DNA of 64,000 bases from Hyphomicrobiales bacterium (GCA_900465685.1 UEGR01000003.1:548997-612996), one strand, 5' to 3'. Counted from the first letter of the stretch, positions 26,278 through 35,180 are shown. Numbers and translations: made by a program. The notes: generated by a model not told the origin, from the letters alone.

Positions 26278-28227
26278 ATGATCATCAAGCGCAACGATCT
26301 CATTTTTGCGGTACGCACCACCGCCGCATCGCTGATCGCGCTTTATATCGCCTTCCTTATGAATATGGACGACCCGAAATGGGCCGCCATGACGGTATGG
26401 ATCGTCGCTCAAAGCAGCCGCGCAATGAGCGTTTCCAAGAGCATCTACCGCCTGATGGGCACGGCAATCGGCGTTGTGGTGGCCGTATTGCTCACAGCAA
26501 TCTTCATCCAGACGCCAACCTTGTTTCTGCTGGTCCTTGCAAGCTGGATCGGCCTTTGCACCGCTCTTTCGACGGGCTTGCGCAACTTTCGCTCCTATGG
26601 CGCGGTACTCGCTGGCTATACGGCGGCCATCGTTGCCATCGACTCGCTGTCCGATCCGGAAAATGTGTTTGAAATCGCCGTATCCCGGTTGATCTACATC
26701 GCACTCGGCATCGTCACTGAAGCAATCATTACCTGGCTGTTCAGTACCGACAATCCCTTCGAGGAGGCCCGCGCGCAGCTTGGAAAGTTCATGCGACAGA
26801 CGGCAAAACTCTGCGCGGAAATGCTCGGCGGGGAAGCTGGAACCGGCGCGCTCCAAACCGCCTATCGCAATGCCATCGCCTTCGATACCGCCATTGAATA
26901 CAAGGCCGCGAGTTCTGTCACCGTCAGGCGCAGCGTGGGCTATCTCCGTCAGGCCATGGTCGTCACGCTGCAACAGGCATCGGCTGTTCGCGCCATATTG
27001 GAAATGCCGCCGCAAACCACCCGTGACGATCCTTTGCTGCTGGAAGCACGAGACGCCATGGCGCGGATTGCGGATGGCGACGAAAGCGTCGATCTGGAAG
27101 CCCTTCGCGAAAAGATCATCCGGACGGCGGAAGCAGAAACGGCCGGTAATGCCGAACTCGCATCCGGGCGGCTGATGTTTTTGTACCGCTTGCGCAGCAT
27201 GCTCGGTTTTCAGGAACAGGCTTTGGGTATCGAGGCCGAACTCGACACAACCCATCCAAAAGCCAACCGTGTTCGCCTGTCCTACCATGTCGACCACACG
27301 GCGGCGGTGATCAACGGTATTCGCGCATTCGTGGCTCTGGTCGCGGCATCGGCGATCTGGATTTTTACCGCATGGCCGTCCGGTGCGGGTTTCGTCATTG
27401 TCGTTGGTGTGGTCAACGCCCTTTTCGCAACCAGACCAAATCCAGTTGCCAGCGGCACGGAATTTCTGAAGGGTTCCGCCATCGCTGCGGTCGTCGCGGC
27501 GATCATGAATTTCGGCGTTTTGCCAGTCATATGGGGCTTCCTGCCCTTTACGATCGTCATTGCTCCAGTGCTGATCTGCGCCGGGCTTGCCATGCGCAAT
27601 CCTTCGACAATTGCCAAAGGCTCGGCATTCGCAATCTTTTTCTGGGATTTGATCGGACCCGATAACTTCACGCGGGTCGACGCCACCTCATTTCTGAACG
27701 GCGTGATCGCGCTTCTTCTCGGCATCGGCATCGGAACGCTTGTTTTCTCGCTGCTCTTCCCGCCGAGCACCCATGCTGCGCAGCGCCGCATGAAACGCGC
27801 CATGCGCGACAGCCTGAAGAAAATCGGGGCTTCGCCGCGCTCAATTTCCATCGAGGCATGGATCAGCCAGAGCGCTGACCGCATCTCGCGTCTGCTGGTG
27901 ACGGAGACTTCGGCTGCGTCACCCGAAGCGCATCAGGATTTGCGCGGCATGCTGGCCGTCTTGAATCTCGGCTCGGCAGCGCTGGAGCTTGCGCAATTGA
28001 CAGACCATCCGGTGCCGGATGTGCGCATAGCTGTTCAGAATATGCTTCGGACGCTGGCTGTTTTCGAGCCCGCATCGTTGATCGAAACCACTAAGGCTAG
28101 TGCAGGCCGGATTCTGGCCTTATCGGAGACCGCCAGCAGCGCGGAAAAAGACCGATTGCTGCATGCAGCAGCGCTCATGCAAGCCATGGCCATGACAACG
28201 GAAGCAAATATAGCGTTTCTACGCTGA
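26278..28227 (+). CDS. FUSC family membrane protein (AaeB/fusaric-acid-resistance type exporter)
   Basis: The 649-residue protein has two hydrophobic blocks. The N-terminal block has about six helices (residues 10-165, beginning LIFAVRTTAASLIALYIAFLMNMDDPKWAAMTVWIV). The second follows a soluble middle region, at about 340-500. Each block is followed by a helical cytoplasmic domain. This is the layout of FUSC/AaeB-like exporters of aromatic carboxylic acids. Members export inhibitory aromatic acids in some bacteria; the substrate here is unknown. It is monocistronic and divergent from the ABC importer operon. Confidence 0.88.
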   Translation: MIIKRNDLIFAVRTTAASLIALYIAFLMNMDDPKWAAMTVWIVAQSSRAMSVSKSIYRLMGTAIGVVVAVLLTAIFIQTPTLFLLVLASWIGLCTALSTGLRNFRSYGAVLAGYTAAIVAIDSLSDPENVFEIAVSRLIYIALGIVTEAIITWLFSTDNPFEEARAQLGKFMRQTAKLCAEMLGGEAGTGALQTAYRNAIAFDTAIEYKAASSVTVRRSVGYLRQAMVVTLQQASAVRAILEMPPQTTRDDPLLLEARDAMARIADGDESVDLEALREKIIRTAEAETAGNAELASGRLMFLYRLRSMLGFQEQALGIEAELDTTHPKANRVRLSYHVDHTAAVINGIRAFVALVAASAIWIFTAWPSGAGFVIVVGVVNALFATRPNPVASGTEFLKGSAIAAVVAAIMNFGVLPVIWGFLPFTIVIAPVLICAGLAMRNPSTIAKGSAFAIFFWDLIGPDNFTRVDATSFLNGVIALLLGIGIGTLVFSLLFPPSTHAAQRRMKRAMRDSLKKIGASPRSISIEAWISQSADRISRLLVTETSAASPEAHQDLRGMLAVLNLGSAALELAQLTDHPVPDVRIAVQNMLRTLAVFEPASLIETTKASAGRILALSETASSAEKDRLLHAAALMQAMAMTTEANIAFLR

Positions 28228-28447
28228 GCCCTATCCCACAAAAGCAGGCGCCAGTAAGAGATGCATTATTGAGTAAAACAATACTTATTCTTGTAATAAA
28301 TATTCCAAAAAATCCAAATATTTTAGAAGACGTAAACGATTGGCGGTTACGATCTCCGGTCATATGCTATAGTTAGCTTCAGCAGACTGAGAAGTTTCCG
28401 AACACAGACGCGCGTGGATCGCCTCCACCGGTCACATTGCGGAATGC

Positions 28448-28735
28448 ATGGGAATGCCTTTTTCGAGGGACTATTACTTTGGGCGGTTCAAGGCCGACGA
28501 GCTGGCAAGGTTGCAGCAAGCCTATATTCAGACTTGCACGGCTATTGGCTGCTGTCCTGTTACCTCGCCCCTGAAGGACGAATTGGTCCGTGAAATCATC
28601 CAGATTTACGAGTGCGGCGTCTTCCAACCGGAAAAGATCGCCGAACTCATGAAGCAGATCGAGAGCGTCAAGCACCGTGCGGAAACGAGCCCGACGCTTG
28701 ATCAGTTCCCCGTCATACACTCCAAGACCGCCTAG
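28448..28735 (+). CDS. Small conserved-looking hypothetical protein (95 residues)
   Basis: I do not recognise a named family. The product MGMPFSRDYYFGRFKADELA is soluble, mildly acidic and helical. It has three cysteines close together in TCTAIGCCPVT (about residues 29-39) and a helical C-terminal half with PEKIAELMKQIESVKHR. Codon use resembles that of its neighbours. A GCGGAATGC stretch before the ATG is a weak ribosome binding site, and a second ATG two codons on could also serve. A frame of similar length exists on the opposite strand (28379-28720), but its protein is less natural. The 220 bp upstream are AT-rich, consistent with a promoter. Confidence 0.55.
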   Translation: MGMPFSRDYYFGRFKADELARLQQAYIQTCTAIGCCPVTSPLKDELVREIIQIYECGVFQPEKIAELMKQIESVKHRAETSPTLDQFPVIHSKTA

Positions 28736-28774
28736 GCTCAGTTTACGTGGCTGACGGTCTGACGCTTGGGCTAC

Positions 28775-29446
28775 TCACTCCGCCGCATCTGCCAGATAGC
28801 CGAATTGCTGTACATTTTGTGGAGCAGTTACACCCGGCAACAGGCGGTCATCGTCAATCGGCTCACCAAGCTGCGTCGTCACCGGAATGACCCCTGCCCA
28901 GATCGGCAACGCGTAATCCGGCTCATCATCCTTCGGCGGACCGGAGCGAACCTTCGCCGACGCTTCGTTCAGCTCCAGTTCCAGAAGCATGGTCGCCTTC
29001 AGTTCCTTGGCCATCATCGGACGCAGCCCTTCCCAGCGGTCAGGAAACAGCCCGTTCACGAAGTTGCGCAAGTGCCGTTCCTTCGCCGTGACATCCGTAA
29101 TCTTCTTCGCAGTGCCGAAAGCCATCACGGAACGATAGTTACAGGAATGGTGAAAAGCAGAACGCGCCAGAACGAACCCGTCCAGGGTTGCGAAGCTGAC
29201 ACAGACTTCCGCTTCCTCGCAAGCTTCCAGCATGCGGCTTGCCGATGAGCCATGCCAGTAGATGAAATTACCTTCCCGCCATACCAGCGTCGGCGACACA
29301 TAGGGCGTGCCATTGAAGACATAAGCCACATGGGCAAGCGGCTGCGCATCAATGATCGCATGCACGCTGTCCGCATCATAATGGCCGCGATCATGCAGGC
29401 GTTTCACTCTGGCTCTTTCTGTGGGGGCATTCGTCATGCTGGTCAT
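28775..29446 (-). CDS. Pyridoxamine 5'-phosphate oxidase-like flavoprotein
   Basis: The protein of about 223 residues has a split-barrel flavin-binding fold. The core DAQPLAHVAYVFNGTPYVSPTLVWREGNFIYWHGSSASRML is typical of the Nim/FMN-binding group related to pyridoxamine phosphate oxidase. The frame runs on upstream to 29761, but that part reads as non-coding. ATG 29446 follows a weak ACGGGA, and ATG 29437 is an alternative. It is divergent from a MocR-type regulator that probably controls it. True enzymatic substrate unknown. Confidence 0.85.
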   Translation of the reverse strand: MTSMTNAPTERARVKRLHDRGHYDADSVHAIIDAQPLAHVAYVFNGTPYVSPTLVWREGNFIYWHGSSASRMLEACEEAEVCVSFATLDGFVLARSAFHHSCNYRSVMAFGTAKKITDVTAKERHLRNFVNGLFPDRWEGLRPMMAKELKATMLLELELNEASAKVRSGPPKDDEPDYALPIWAGVIPVTTQLGEPIDDDRLLPGVTAPQNVQQFGYLADAAE

Positions 29447-29490
29447 TCCCGTCTGCATTTGGACTTTCAATGCACGCAAAATGCCGCCAT

Positions 29491-29514
29491 AGTGGTATGT
29501 TGAAAATAACCACT
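29491..29514. promoter_or_regulatory. Candidate MocR operator in the divergent promoter
   Basis: AGTGGT (29491-29496) and ACCACT (29509-29514) are inverted around a 12-nt AT-rich spacer, 16 nt before the MocR gene start and about 45 nt from the divergent gene. AGTGGT-type half-sites are seen upstream of other MocR-family genes, which supports the assignment. Confidence 0.55.
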
Positions 29515-29530
29515 TAAAAGATATAGACCC

Positions 29531-30955
29531 ATGCCACTTATCGCATCGATACCGGAGTTCGGCATTGACCGGACAAGCGATATTCCGCTCGCCGTGCAGT
29601 TGGCAGAACAGATAAGGCAGGCCGTTCTCACCGGAAGGCTGAAGCCTGAAAGCCGTCTGCCCTCGACGCGCGCCTTTGCAGAAGAGTTGGGTGTGTCTCG
29701 CGCCACGGCGCTGGCAGCCTACGACCAGTTGATCGCGGAGGGGTATCTGGAAGGCAAGCATGGTTCAGGCACACGCATAGCCGCTCAATTGCCGGAAGTG
29801 ACACTGAAAACCGGGCCAGCCGCCACTTTCAAAACAGCAAAAATCATAACCAAGACAGCGCGTCTCCCGCAGCCTTTTCAGCAAGGCGTGTTCGACAGCG
29901 ATCATTTTCCCCATGCGGAATGGGGCAAGCTGCTTGGACGCATCTGGCGCAACCCTGACACCAGCCTGCTGAACGGGCACGATCCTTTCGGCTATTTGCC
30001 GCTGCGCGCCGCCCTCGCCCGCCACCTGCACGAATGGCGCGGCATGGCTGTTGACCCCGCGCAAATTCTGATTACTGGCGGCAGCACCGACGCGTTTTCT
30101 CTGCTCCGTGAAGCCATGTTCGCACCGGGCGACAAAATCTGGATGGAAGAGCCGGGCTATTCTCCCGCCCGAAACATTCTTGGCGGGCAGGGAATTGACG
30201 TCATCTCGGTGCCTGTCGACGGCAATGGTCTAGATGTGACAGCGGGACGGCAAGCCGCCATGCATGCACGCGCGGCATTTGTAACGCCTGCCCGCCATCA
30301 TCCCACAGGCGTAACCATGCCGCTGGCCCGGCGGCTTGATCTTATCGCCTGGGCTCGCGAGAGCGACGCGTTCATCATCGAAGACGACTATGACAGTGAG
30401 CACCGCTATATCGGCCAGCCGCTTCCGGCCCTGATGTCGCTCGACCGCGACCGCATTCTCTATATAGGCAGTTTCTCGAAAGTGTTCTCGCCCGTCTTGC
30501 GGCTCGGCTTCCTGATTGTGCCTCCACAACTGACAGACAAGTTTCGCACACTTCGACAAGAGCTTTTGCCGCCGCCGTCGCTTCTCGCTCAACCGACGCT
30601 GGCGCAATTCATCGAAACCGGCGCCTTCGCCCAGCACATCCGGAGAATGCGTCGTCTCTATGCGTCCCGTCGCAACAAGCTCATCGCGGCATTGTCGCCC
30701 GGTGAACCGGCACTTTTCAGGATCGAAGCGCCGCCTGCGGGCCTGACCCTGCTGCTCGCGCTTTCCGACAACCAAAATGATGTGGCACTTGTAGAAAAAC
30801 TTGCAGAATCCGGGATTAACGTTCAACCGCTCTCCCCGCTCTACAGGTTTTTCCTGCCGCGACAGGGACTTATCCTCGGTTTCTCAGGTTTTGATGAAGC
30901 CCATCTGGAGAAATCTGCAACAGCATTGATAAAAGTCCTCGAAAGCTCAATTTGA
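29531..30955 (+). CDS. MocR-family (GntR HTH plus aminotransferase) regulator, PdxR-like
   Basis: The 474-residue fusion has an N-terminal GntR winged helix (about 15-85: IPLAVQLAEQIRQAVLTGRL, GVSRATALAAYDQLIAEGYL) and a fold-type I aminotransferase domain (about 115-470). In the latter, IIEDDYDSEH and YIGSFSKVFSPVLRLGF carry the PLP-binding lysine near residue 318. Such regulators bind PLP and often control vitamin B6 or amino acid genes. The divergent pyridoxamine-oxidase-like gene makes a B6-related role plausible. An inverted repeat lies between the two genes. Confidence 0.92.
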   Translation: MPLIASIPEFGIDRTSDIPLAVQLAEQIRQAVLTGRLKPESRLPSTRAFAEELGVSRATALAAYDQLIAEGYLEGKHGSGTRIAAQLPEVTLKTGPAATFKTAKIITKTARLPQPFQQGVFDSDHFPHAEWGKLLGRIWRNPDTSLLNGHDPFGYLPLRAALARHLHEWRGMAVDPAQILITGGSTDAFSLLREAMFAPGDKIWMEEPGYSPARNILGGQGIDVISVPVDGNGLDVTAGRQAAMHARAAFVTPARHHPTGVTMPLARRLDLIAWARESDAFIIEDDYDSEHRYIGQPLPALMSLDRDRILYIGSFSKVFSPVLRLGFLIVPPQLTDKFRTLRQELLPPPSLLAQPTLAQFIETGAFAQHIRRMRRLYASRRNKLIAALSPGEPALFRIEAPPAGLTLLLALSDNQNDVALVEKLAESGINVQPLSPLYRFFLPRQGLILGFSGFDEAHLEKSATALIKVLESSI

Positions 30956-31067
30956 ACCGCGTGCGTTAGCACTTTCGTAAACTTTGGATTCAGTTTTTGC
31001 CGCTACTCTAAACAAAGCAATGACTCGGAAGAGCGTTGCAGCCCATTTGTTTTGAGTACGGGTGCCC

Positions 31068-32201
31068 ATGCGTTCTTCGCCTTCGCGTTTTTTGGTCGTG
31101 TCTGCCATTGCGCTCGCTTGCGCCGCCCTGTCGGGCTGCACATCGAGTTCCGGCATCGACAGCATCATGCTCCAGCCGAAACCCTCGGCGGAGATGACCA
31201 GTTCTGTTGTGAGGCCAGTTCCGCCCGCAGCCGTAACCGAAACGGCAAGCGCGCCGCGTGCACACCCGCTTCCCCCGCAAGAAGAAGTGCTCGCCTGGGC
31301 CGGACCTGTTCCTGATGGCGGACCGTTCAAGGTTCAACCGCCTGCACCCGTTGCGCCGCAACCGCGCGCGCCCTTGCAGGAGCGCCCCGTCGCGCAGATA
31401 CCAGCCCCAGCTCCGCAAGCGGCAGCGCCGCGTGTACCTGCACCGCAGGTCGCGGCCTATCCGGCAGTGCGTCTGGAACCGCAAGCCCGTACGGCACAGG
31501 ACCGCTCCAGAATTTATAGCCACCGCTTCCGTGATGCAAAGCCGATCAATTTTGGCCGTGCGTCACCGCGCAAGCTCGCAGTTCACGGCGTTGACGTCTC
31601 GCGCTGGCAGGGCGATATCGACTGGCCAAAGCTGCGCACGCAAGGCGCGAACTTTGCCTATATCAAGGCGACCGATGGTGGCGACCATCTCGACCCGATG
31701 TTCCGCAAAAACTGGCGTGAGGCCAAGGAAGCTGGAATCAAGCGCGGCGCTTATCACTTTTTCTACTGGTGCCGTGTCGCCAGCGAGCAGGCCGATTGGT
31801 TCATCCGCAATGTGCCGAAGGATCCTGATGCGCTACCGCCGGTGATCGACGTGGAATGGAATGGTGATTCCGCCTGCCGCCGCCGTCCTTCGCCGCAACA
31901 GGTGCGCGAGAAGATGCAAGTCTTCATGGACAAGCTTGAGCGCCACTACGGCAAGCGCCCGGTCATCTATACCGCACCGGATTTCTATGACGACAATCTG
32001 AGAGGCGCGTTCAACGACTATCCGTTCTGGTTGCGCGCTGTCGCCCAGCACCCATCCAAGGTCTATCCGGGCCGCCCATGGCTGTTCTGGCAATATTCCG
32101 GATCGGGTCTGTCTCAGGGCGTGAGCAACAAGATCGACCTGAACGTGTTCCATGGTTCGGAAGCCGAATGGCATCGCTGGCTCGACAGAGTCGGCAGCTG
32201 A
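31068..32201 (+). CDS. Glycoside hydrolase family 25 lipoprotein (lysozyme-like)
   Basis: The precursor of about 377 residues has a lipoprotein signal ending in the lipobox LSGC, near residue 25. A long proline/alanine-rich linker follows (about 30-150). The GH25 muramidase domain (about 165-370) has catalytic-region motifs HGVDVSRWQGDIDW, NFAYIKATDGGDHLDP and PPVIDVEWNGD. Predicted to cleave peptidoglycan from an anchored position in the envelope. The linker is long enough to cross the periplasm. ATG 31068 is preferred over GTG 31062. The gene is monocistronic and ends at a bidirectional terminator. Confidence 0.9.
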   Translation: MRSSPSRFLVVSAIALACAALSGCTSSSGIDSIMLQPKPSAEMTSSVVRPVPPAAVTETASAPRAHPLPPQEEVLAWAGPVPDGGPFKVQPPAPVAPQPRAPLQERPVAQIPAPAPQAAAPRVPAPQVAAYPAVRLEPQARTAQDRSRIYSHRFRDAKPINFGRASPRKLAVHGVDVSRWQGDIDWPKLRTQGANFAYIKATDGGDHLDPMFRKNWREAKEAGIKRGAYHFFYWCRVASEQADWFIRNVPKDPDALPPVIDVEWNGDSACRRRPSPQQVREKMQVFMDKLERHYGKRPVIYTAPDFYDDNLRGAFNDYPFWLRAVAQHPSKVYPGRPWLFWQYSGSGLSQGVSNKIDLNVFHGSEAEWHRWLDRVGS

Positions 32202-32221
32202 GTTCGCTTCATCCCAAACAA

Positions 32222-32255
32222 AAACCCCGGAACTTCCATTCCGGGGTTTTCTTTA
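32222..32255. terminator. Bidirectional terminator between the GH25 gene and metA
   Basis: AAAACCCCGGAA (32222-32233) pairs with TTCCGGGGTTTT (32240-32251), a 12-bp stem with T-runs on both strands, placed between convergent genes. Confidence 0.95.
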
Positions 32256-32266
32256 TTCAGCGGCAC

Positions 32267-33187
32267 TCACTTCTTGCCGATATTTTCCAGATCATACGGC
32301 GTTGACTGGTAAATCTCATTGATCCAGTTGCCGAACAGGAGATGCGCGTGGCCGCGCCAGCGATTTTGCGGCGGGCGCGTGGCATCATCTTCCGGGAAAT
32401 AATTCGCAGGCACCTTCGTTTCTGGCTCGCCCTGGATATCGCGGAAATATTCGTCAGCCAGCGACGTGGTGTCATATTCGACATGGTTGAACATATGCAG
32501 CGCGCGATGGTTTGGATCTTCCAGCAGACAAAGGCCGGATTCAGCGCTATCGACGAGAACATTCAAACCACTATTCTGCGGAATGTCCTCCTTGCGCACT
32601 TCCGTCCAGCGTGAAACCGGAATGGTGAAATCATCCGAGAAACCGCGCAGATAGGGCGATGCTGGCGCAAGATTCTGCTGGCTGTAGACGCCCGATGCCT
32701 TGGCCGGCAGTTCATACTTGCCCATGCCATGGAAATGATGAACGGCGGCCTGCGCCGACCAGCAGATGTTCAGCGAGCGATGCACATGGGTCTGCGTCCA
32801 GTCGAAAACACGCTGCAACTCATCCCAATAGGTTACGTCTTCGAAGTTCAAGCGTTCCACCGGCGCACCGGTGATCACGAATCCATCGAAGCGCTCGTCA
32901 CGCACATCTTCCCACGGGCGGTAGAAAGACAGCATGTGATCGGCGGAGGTATGGCGCGCGACGTGATTGGTTATGCGCACCAGTGTCAGTTCCACCTGAA
33001 GCGGCGTCGCGCCCAGCAGGCGTGCGATCTGCGTTTCCGTGGTCGCCTTGTTGGGCATAAGATTGAGCAGGCCGATGCGCAAGGGCCGTATGTCCTGACG
33101 CACGGCATCCGCCTCGCGCATGACCATAACGCCCTCGGCCTGGAGAACACTGGTTGCTGGCAGATCGTCAGGAATTTTTATCGGCAT
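32267..33187 (-). CDS. metA: Homoserine O-acyltransferase (MetA type)
   Basis: The 306-residue enzyme of the MetA/HTS family activates homoserine by O-acylation for methionine synthesis. The protein starts [20 protein letters not shown]. It carries the family segments [35 protein letters not shown] with the nucleophilic cysteine, and HVEYDTTSL with the His/Glu dyad residues. Whether it uses succinyl- or acetyl-CoA is not certain; MetA proteins of alphaproteobacteria often prefer acetyl-CoA. ATG 33187 gives the family N-terminus, and the open frame upstream belongs to a structured leader. The ribosome binding site is weak and lies inside a potential hairpin. Confidence 0.95.
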   Translation of the reverse strand: MPIKIPDDLPATSVLQAEGVMVMREADAVRQDIRPLRIGLLNLMPNKATTETQIARLLGATPLQVELTLVRITNHVARHTSADHMLSFYRPWEDVRDERFDGFVITGAPVERLNFEDVTYWDELQRVFDWTQTHVHRSLNICWSAQAAVHHFHGMGKYELPAKASGVYSQQNLAPASPYLRGFSDDFTIPVSRWTEVRKEDIPQNSGLNVLVDSAESGLCLLEDPNHRALHMFNHVEYDTTSLADEYFRDIQGEPETKVPANYFPEDDATRPPQNRWRGHAHLLFGNWINEIYQSTPYDLENIGKK

Positions 33188-33333
33188 GATCGCGTCGGTC
33201 CCTAGTTCTGTCAGGTAGACGCGAGTGGCTTTATCCGCATAGTTGCCGGTTTGGCCACATCCTCCCTTGTCAGGGAGTACCACCTTGCCCGGAGCGGCAG
33301 GTTGGCGTTGGGCGTCTCCCCAACTCTTGATGT
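33188..33333 (-). promoter_or_regulatory. Structured metA leader, candidate S-box-like SAM riboswitch
   Basis: Read on the minus strand, the leader holds S-box landmarks in order. P1 ACATC (33329-33333) pairs with GATGT (33257-33261). ATCAAGAG follows the 5' P1 strand as in S-boxes. P2 is GTTGGG/CCCAAC (33319-33324 with 33307-33312), then CCAACC, then P3 TGCC/GGCA (33286-33299). Next come CAAGGTGGTACTCCC and P4 CTCCCT/AGGGAG (33262-33277). Downstream, GTGGC (33254-33258) can pair with GCCAC (33225-33229) and overlaps the P1 3' strand, giving a switch. CGCGTC/GACGCG (33218-33223 with 33191-33196) could hide the start. P2 is shorter than in classical SAM-I, with no kink-turn visible, so a variant class is possible. 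Confidence 0.6.
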
Positions 33334-33486
33334 ATTCGCACTTCTACTCAAACGCGGACGTTATGGCAATAGCTTTACGTGCAAGCGATGCTGACTGGAA
33401 CAAATGTCCGCTTTCTGCGTTATTCGAAGTGCCCGCATACTGTCTCAGGCTATCGTTTCGGTTTGAGGGCAACAGGGAGGGAGAAA

Positions 33487-33588
33487 ATGAGCAATATCAT
33501 ATTCTGGACGGGAATCTTGCTTCTGCCGATTTTGGTGGGAACAGCATTCGCCTATCTGCGCCATTATCATCACGAAGACGACTTCTGA
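33487..33588 (+). CDS. Small membrane protein (33 residues)
   Basis: The reading frame MSNIIFWTGILLLPILVGTA continues FAYLRHYHHEDDF. It has one hydrophobic helix (about residues 4-23) followed by a short, histidine- and acid-rich tail. AGGGAGGGAGAAA sits immediately before the ATG, a strong ribosome binding site. I do not recognise the family. It lies alone between the metA leader (divergent) and a VOC gene (convergent). One-helix proteins of this size often associate with larger membrane complexes, but no partner is suggested by the neighbours. Confidence 0.65.
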   Translation: MSNIIFWTGILLLPILVGTAFAYLRHYHHEDDF

Positions 33589-33646
33589 TTTAGAACCAGA
33601 AGCCGTCTGCCGTTCTGAATGTTTCATGCGCTTTCGCGCACGATCT

Positions 33647-34423
33647 TTATTGTGTCGCTGAAACCAGTGAAAAAGCCACGCCTTTCGGATCAAGACACTG
33701 GATGATCCACTCGCCATTCGGCACTTCGGTCGGCCCGAATGTAACCTTGCCACCCTGCGATTTGACGCGTTCGGCAGCGGCGTTCGTTCCATCCACCATG
33801 AAGTAAAAGCCCCAGCCCTGCGGCACATTCGGCGGAGCCGTCATGATGCCGCCTGTATCCGCACCGTTTACGCTGAAGATCTTGTATTTGCCCATACCGC
33901 CCATATCGAAATCGCGTGCGAGCTTCCAGCCAAACACTTTCTCATAGAAGCCAAAGACTTCCTCGCCGTTCTTGGCATAAAGCTCATGCCAACCGGGATG
34001 ACCCACCTTGCGCGAACCAAAATCGGCTGGTGGTTCTGGCGGGTCTTTCGGCTCGAAAAGCGCAAAGACTGAACCCTGCGGGTCCGCCACGATGGCAAAC
34101 CGCCCAACGGTTGGAATATCATAAGCCGATTGAAGGATCTTACCGCCCGCGGCGATAACCTTCTCAGACATTGCGTCCACATCGGCCACACCGATATAAC
34201 CGAGCCAGCCGGGCTTTGCGCCGCAATCTCCGCTTGGCATATCGGACAGCGCCATCATACCGGCGACTGCACAACCGGGCGCTTCCAGCAGGGTATAATT
34301 CACACCGGGGACGCCCGAATCCTTGGTATTCCAACCGACGACCTTGCCGTAAAAATTTGCGGCCTCAGTGGCATCTTCGGTCATGAGTTCGTACCAGACG
34401 AACGGTGATGCTCCGTTATTCAT
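33647..34423 (-). CDS. VOC family protein (tandem glyoxalase/bleomycin-resistance fold)
   Basis: The protein of about 258 residues has two vicinal-oxygen-chelate domains. The first starts SPFVWYELMTEDATEAANFYGKVVGW (about 5-130) and the second starts GWHELYAKNGEEVFGFYEKVFGWK (about 138-255). Each ends with a D-P-G/D-P-K motif (VADPQGSVFALFEP, CLDPKGVAFSLV). This double-domain form is common in proteins of unknown catalytic activity. GGGAGGAATGACA places the ribosome binding site well for ATG 34423; ATG 34429 overlaps it and is less likely. It follows the DUF899 gene by 31 nt, probably as one operon. Confidence 0.88.
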   Translation of the reverse strand: MNNGASPFVWYELMTEDATEAANFYGKVVGWNTKDSGVPGVNYTLLEAPGCAVAGMMALSDMPSGDCGAKPGWLGYIGVADVDAMSEKVIAAGGKILQSAYDIPTVGRFAIVADPQGSVFALFEPKDPPEPPADFGSRKVGHPGWHELYAKNGEEVFGFYEKVFGWKLARDFDMGGMGKYKIFSVNGADTGGIMTAPPNVPQGWGFYFMVDGTNAAAERVKSQGGKVTFGPTEVPNGEWIIQCLDPKGVAFSLVSATQ

Positions 34424-34454
34424 TGTCATTCCTCCCAGAATTTGAATTCAGCGT

Positions 34455-35180
34455 TCAGCTACAGCAGCTGTGCTTTGCCGCTGGCGCAGCATATTCATCG
34501 TGGCGTTTCACGAAGTGCATCGTGCTGTCTTCGTTACGCCCTTTCGGTGCACGGTCGAGGATCATCAGCGTGCTGATCCACTCCTCGATGCCACGCGCAT
34601 AGCTGGAATATGTATGGTAGATCGTGCCGTCATCAGTCTTGATGAAGGCACTCATGCCGGGCAGTTCGTCATGCGCCTGCTCTGGCGCCAGCCTGTCGAA
34701 ATTGTAGAAAACGCGCCCTTCTTCGATCTCGGCCTTGTCGAACGACACATGGAAGTCAAAATTGAAATCGCCGCCATAAGATGACACCCATGGGAAATGC
34801 CAGCCCATGCGCCGCTTATAGTCTTCCAGCTTTGCAAGAGGCCCACGCGATACAGCGACAAGCGTGACATCATGATTGTTGAGATGCGCCAGCGCACCGT
34901 CGAGATTATCTGCCAGGAAAGAACAGCCAACGCAGCCCTGCTCCCATTCCGGCCCGAACATGAAATGATAGACGACCAGCTGACTGCGTCCGTCAAAAAG
35001 CTCTGCCAGTGTTCGACGCCCAGCCGGGGTGTCGAAGACATAGTCTTTCTCCACCTTGACCCAGGGCAGCGCCTGTCTTTCCTGATTGACGCGATCGCGA
35101 AGATGCGTCGCTTCCTTTTCTCTGGCCAAAAGCGCGCGACGCGCCTCAAGCCAGACTTCGCGGGATACGACTTCATTCAT
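34455..35180 (-). CDS. DUF899 family thioredoxin-like protein
   Basis: The 241-residue product is of the DUF899 family, which has a thioredoxin-like fold. Landmarks are VSREVWLEARRALLAREKEATHLRD at the N-terminus, VYHFMFGPEWEQGCVGCSFLADN with a C-x-x-C pair (about 82-85), and SYGGDFNFDFHVSF, YHTYSSYARG in the second half. It ends in CCS. The function is unknown; genes of this family are often beside MarR regulators and stress proteins, as here. It is divergent from the MarR gene at 35277 and precedes the VOC gene. Confidence 0.9.
   Translation of the reverse strand: MNEVVSREVWLEARRALLAREKEATHLRDRVNQERQALPWVKVEKDYVFDTPAGRRTLAELFDGRSQLVVYHFMFGPEWEQGCVGCSFLADNLDGALAHLNNHDVTLVAVSRGPLAKLEDYKRRMGWHFPWVSSYGGDFNFDFHVSFDKAEIEEGRVFYNFDRLAPEQAHDELPGMSAFIKTDDGTIYHTYSSYARGIEEWISTLMILDRAPKGRNEDSTMHFVKRHDEYAAPAAKHSCCS

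Noticed and set aside
26122-27297. 391-codon minus-strand frame across the start of the FUSC gene
   Set aside because: Overlaps a clear membrane-protein gene in antisense; no domain or start signal.
33188-33340. SAM-II riboswitch upstream of metA
   Set aside because: The compact SAM-II pseudoknot pattern (a TGATTT segment with a downstream GCTAAA) is not visible; the S-box-like order of elements fits better.
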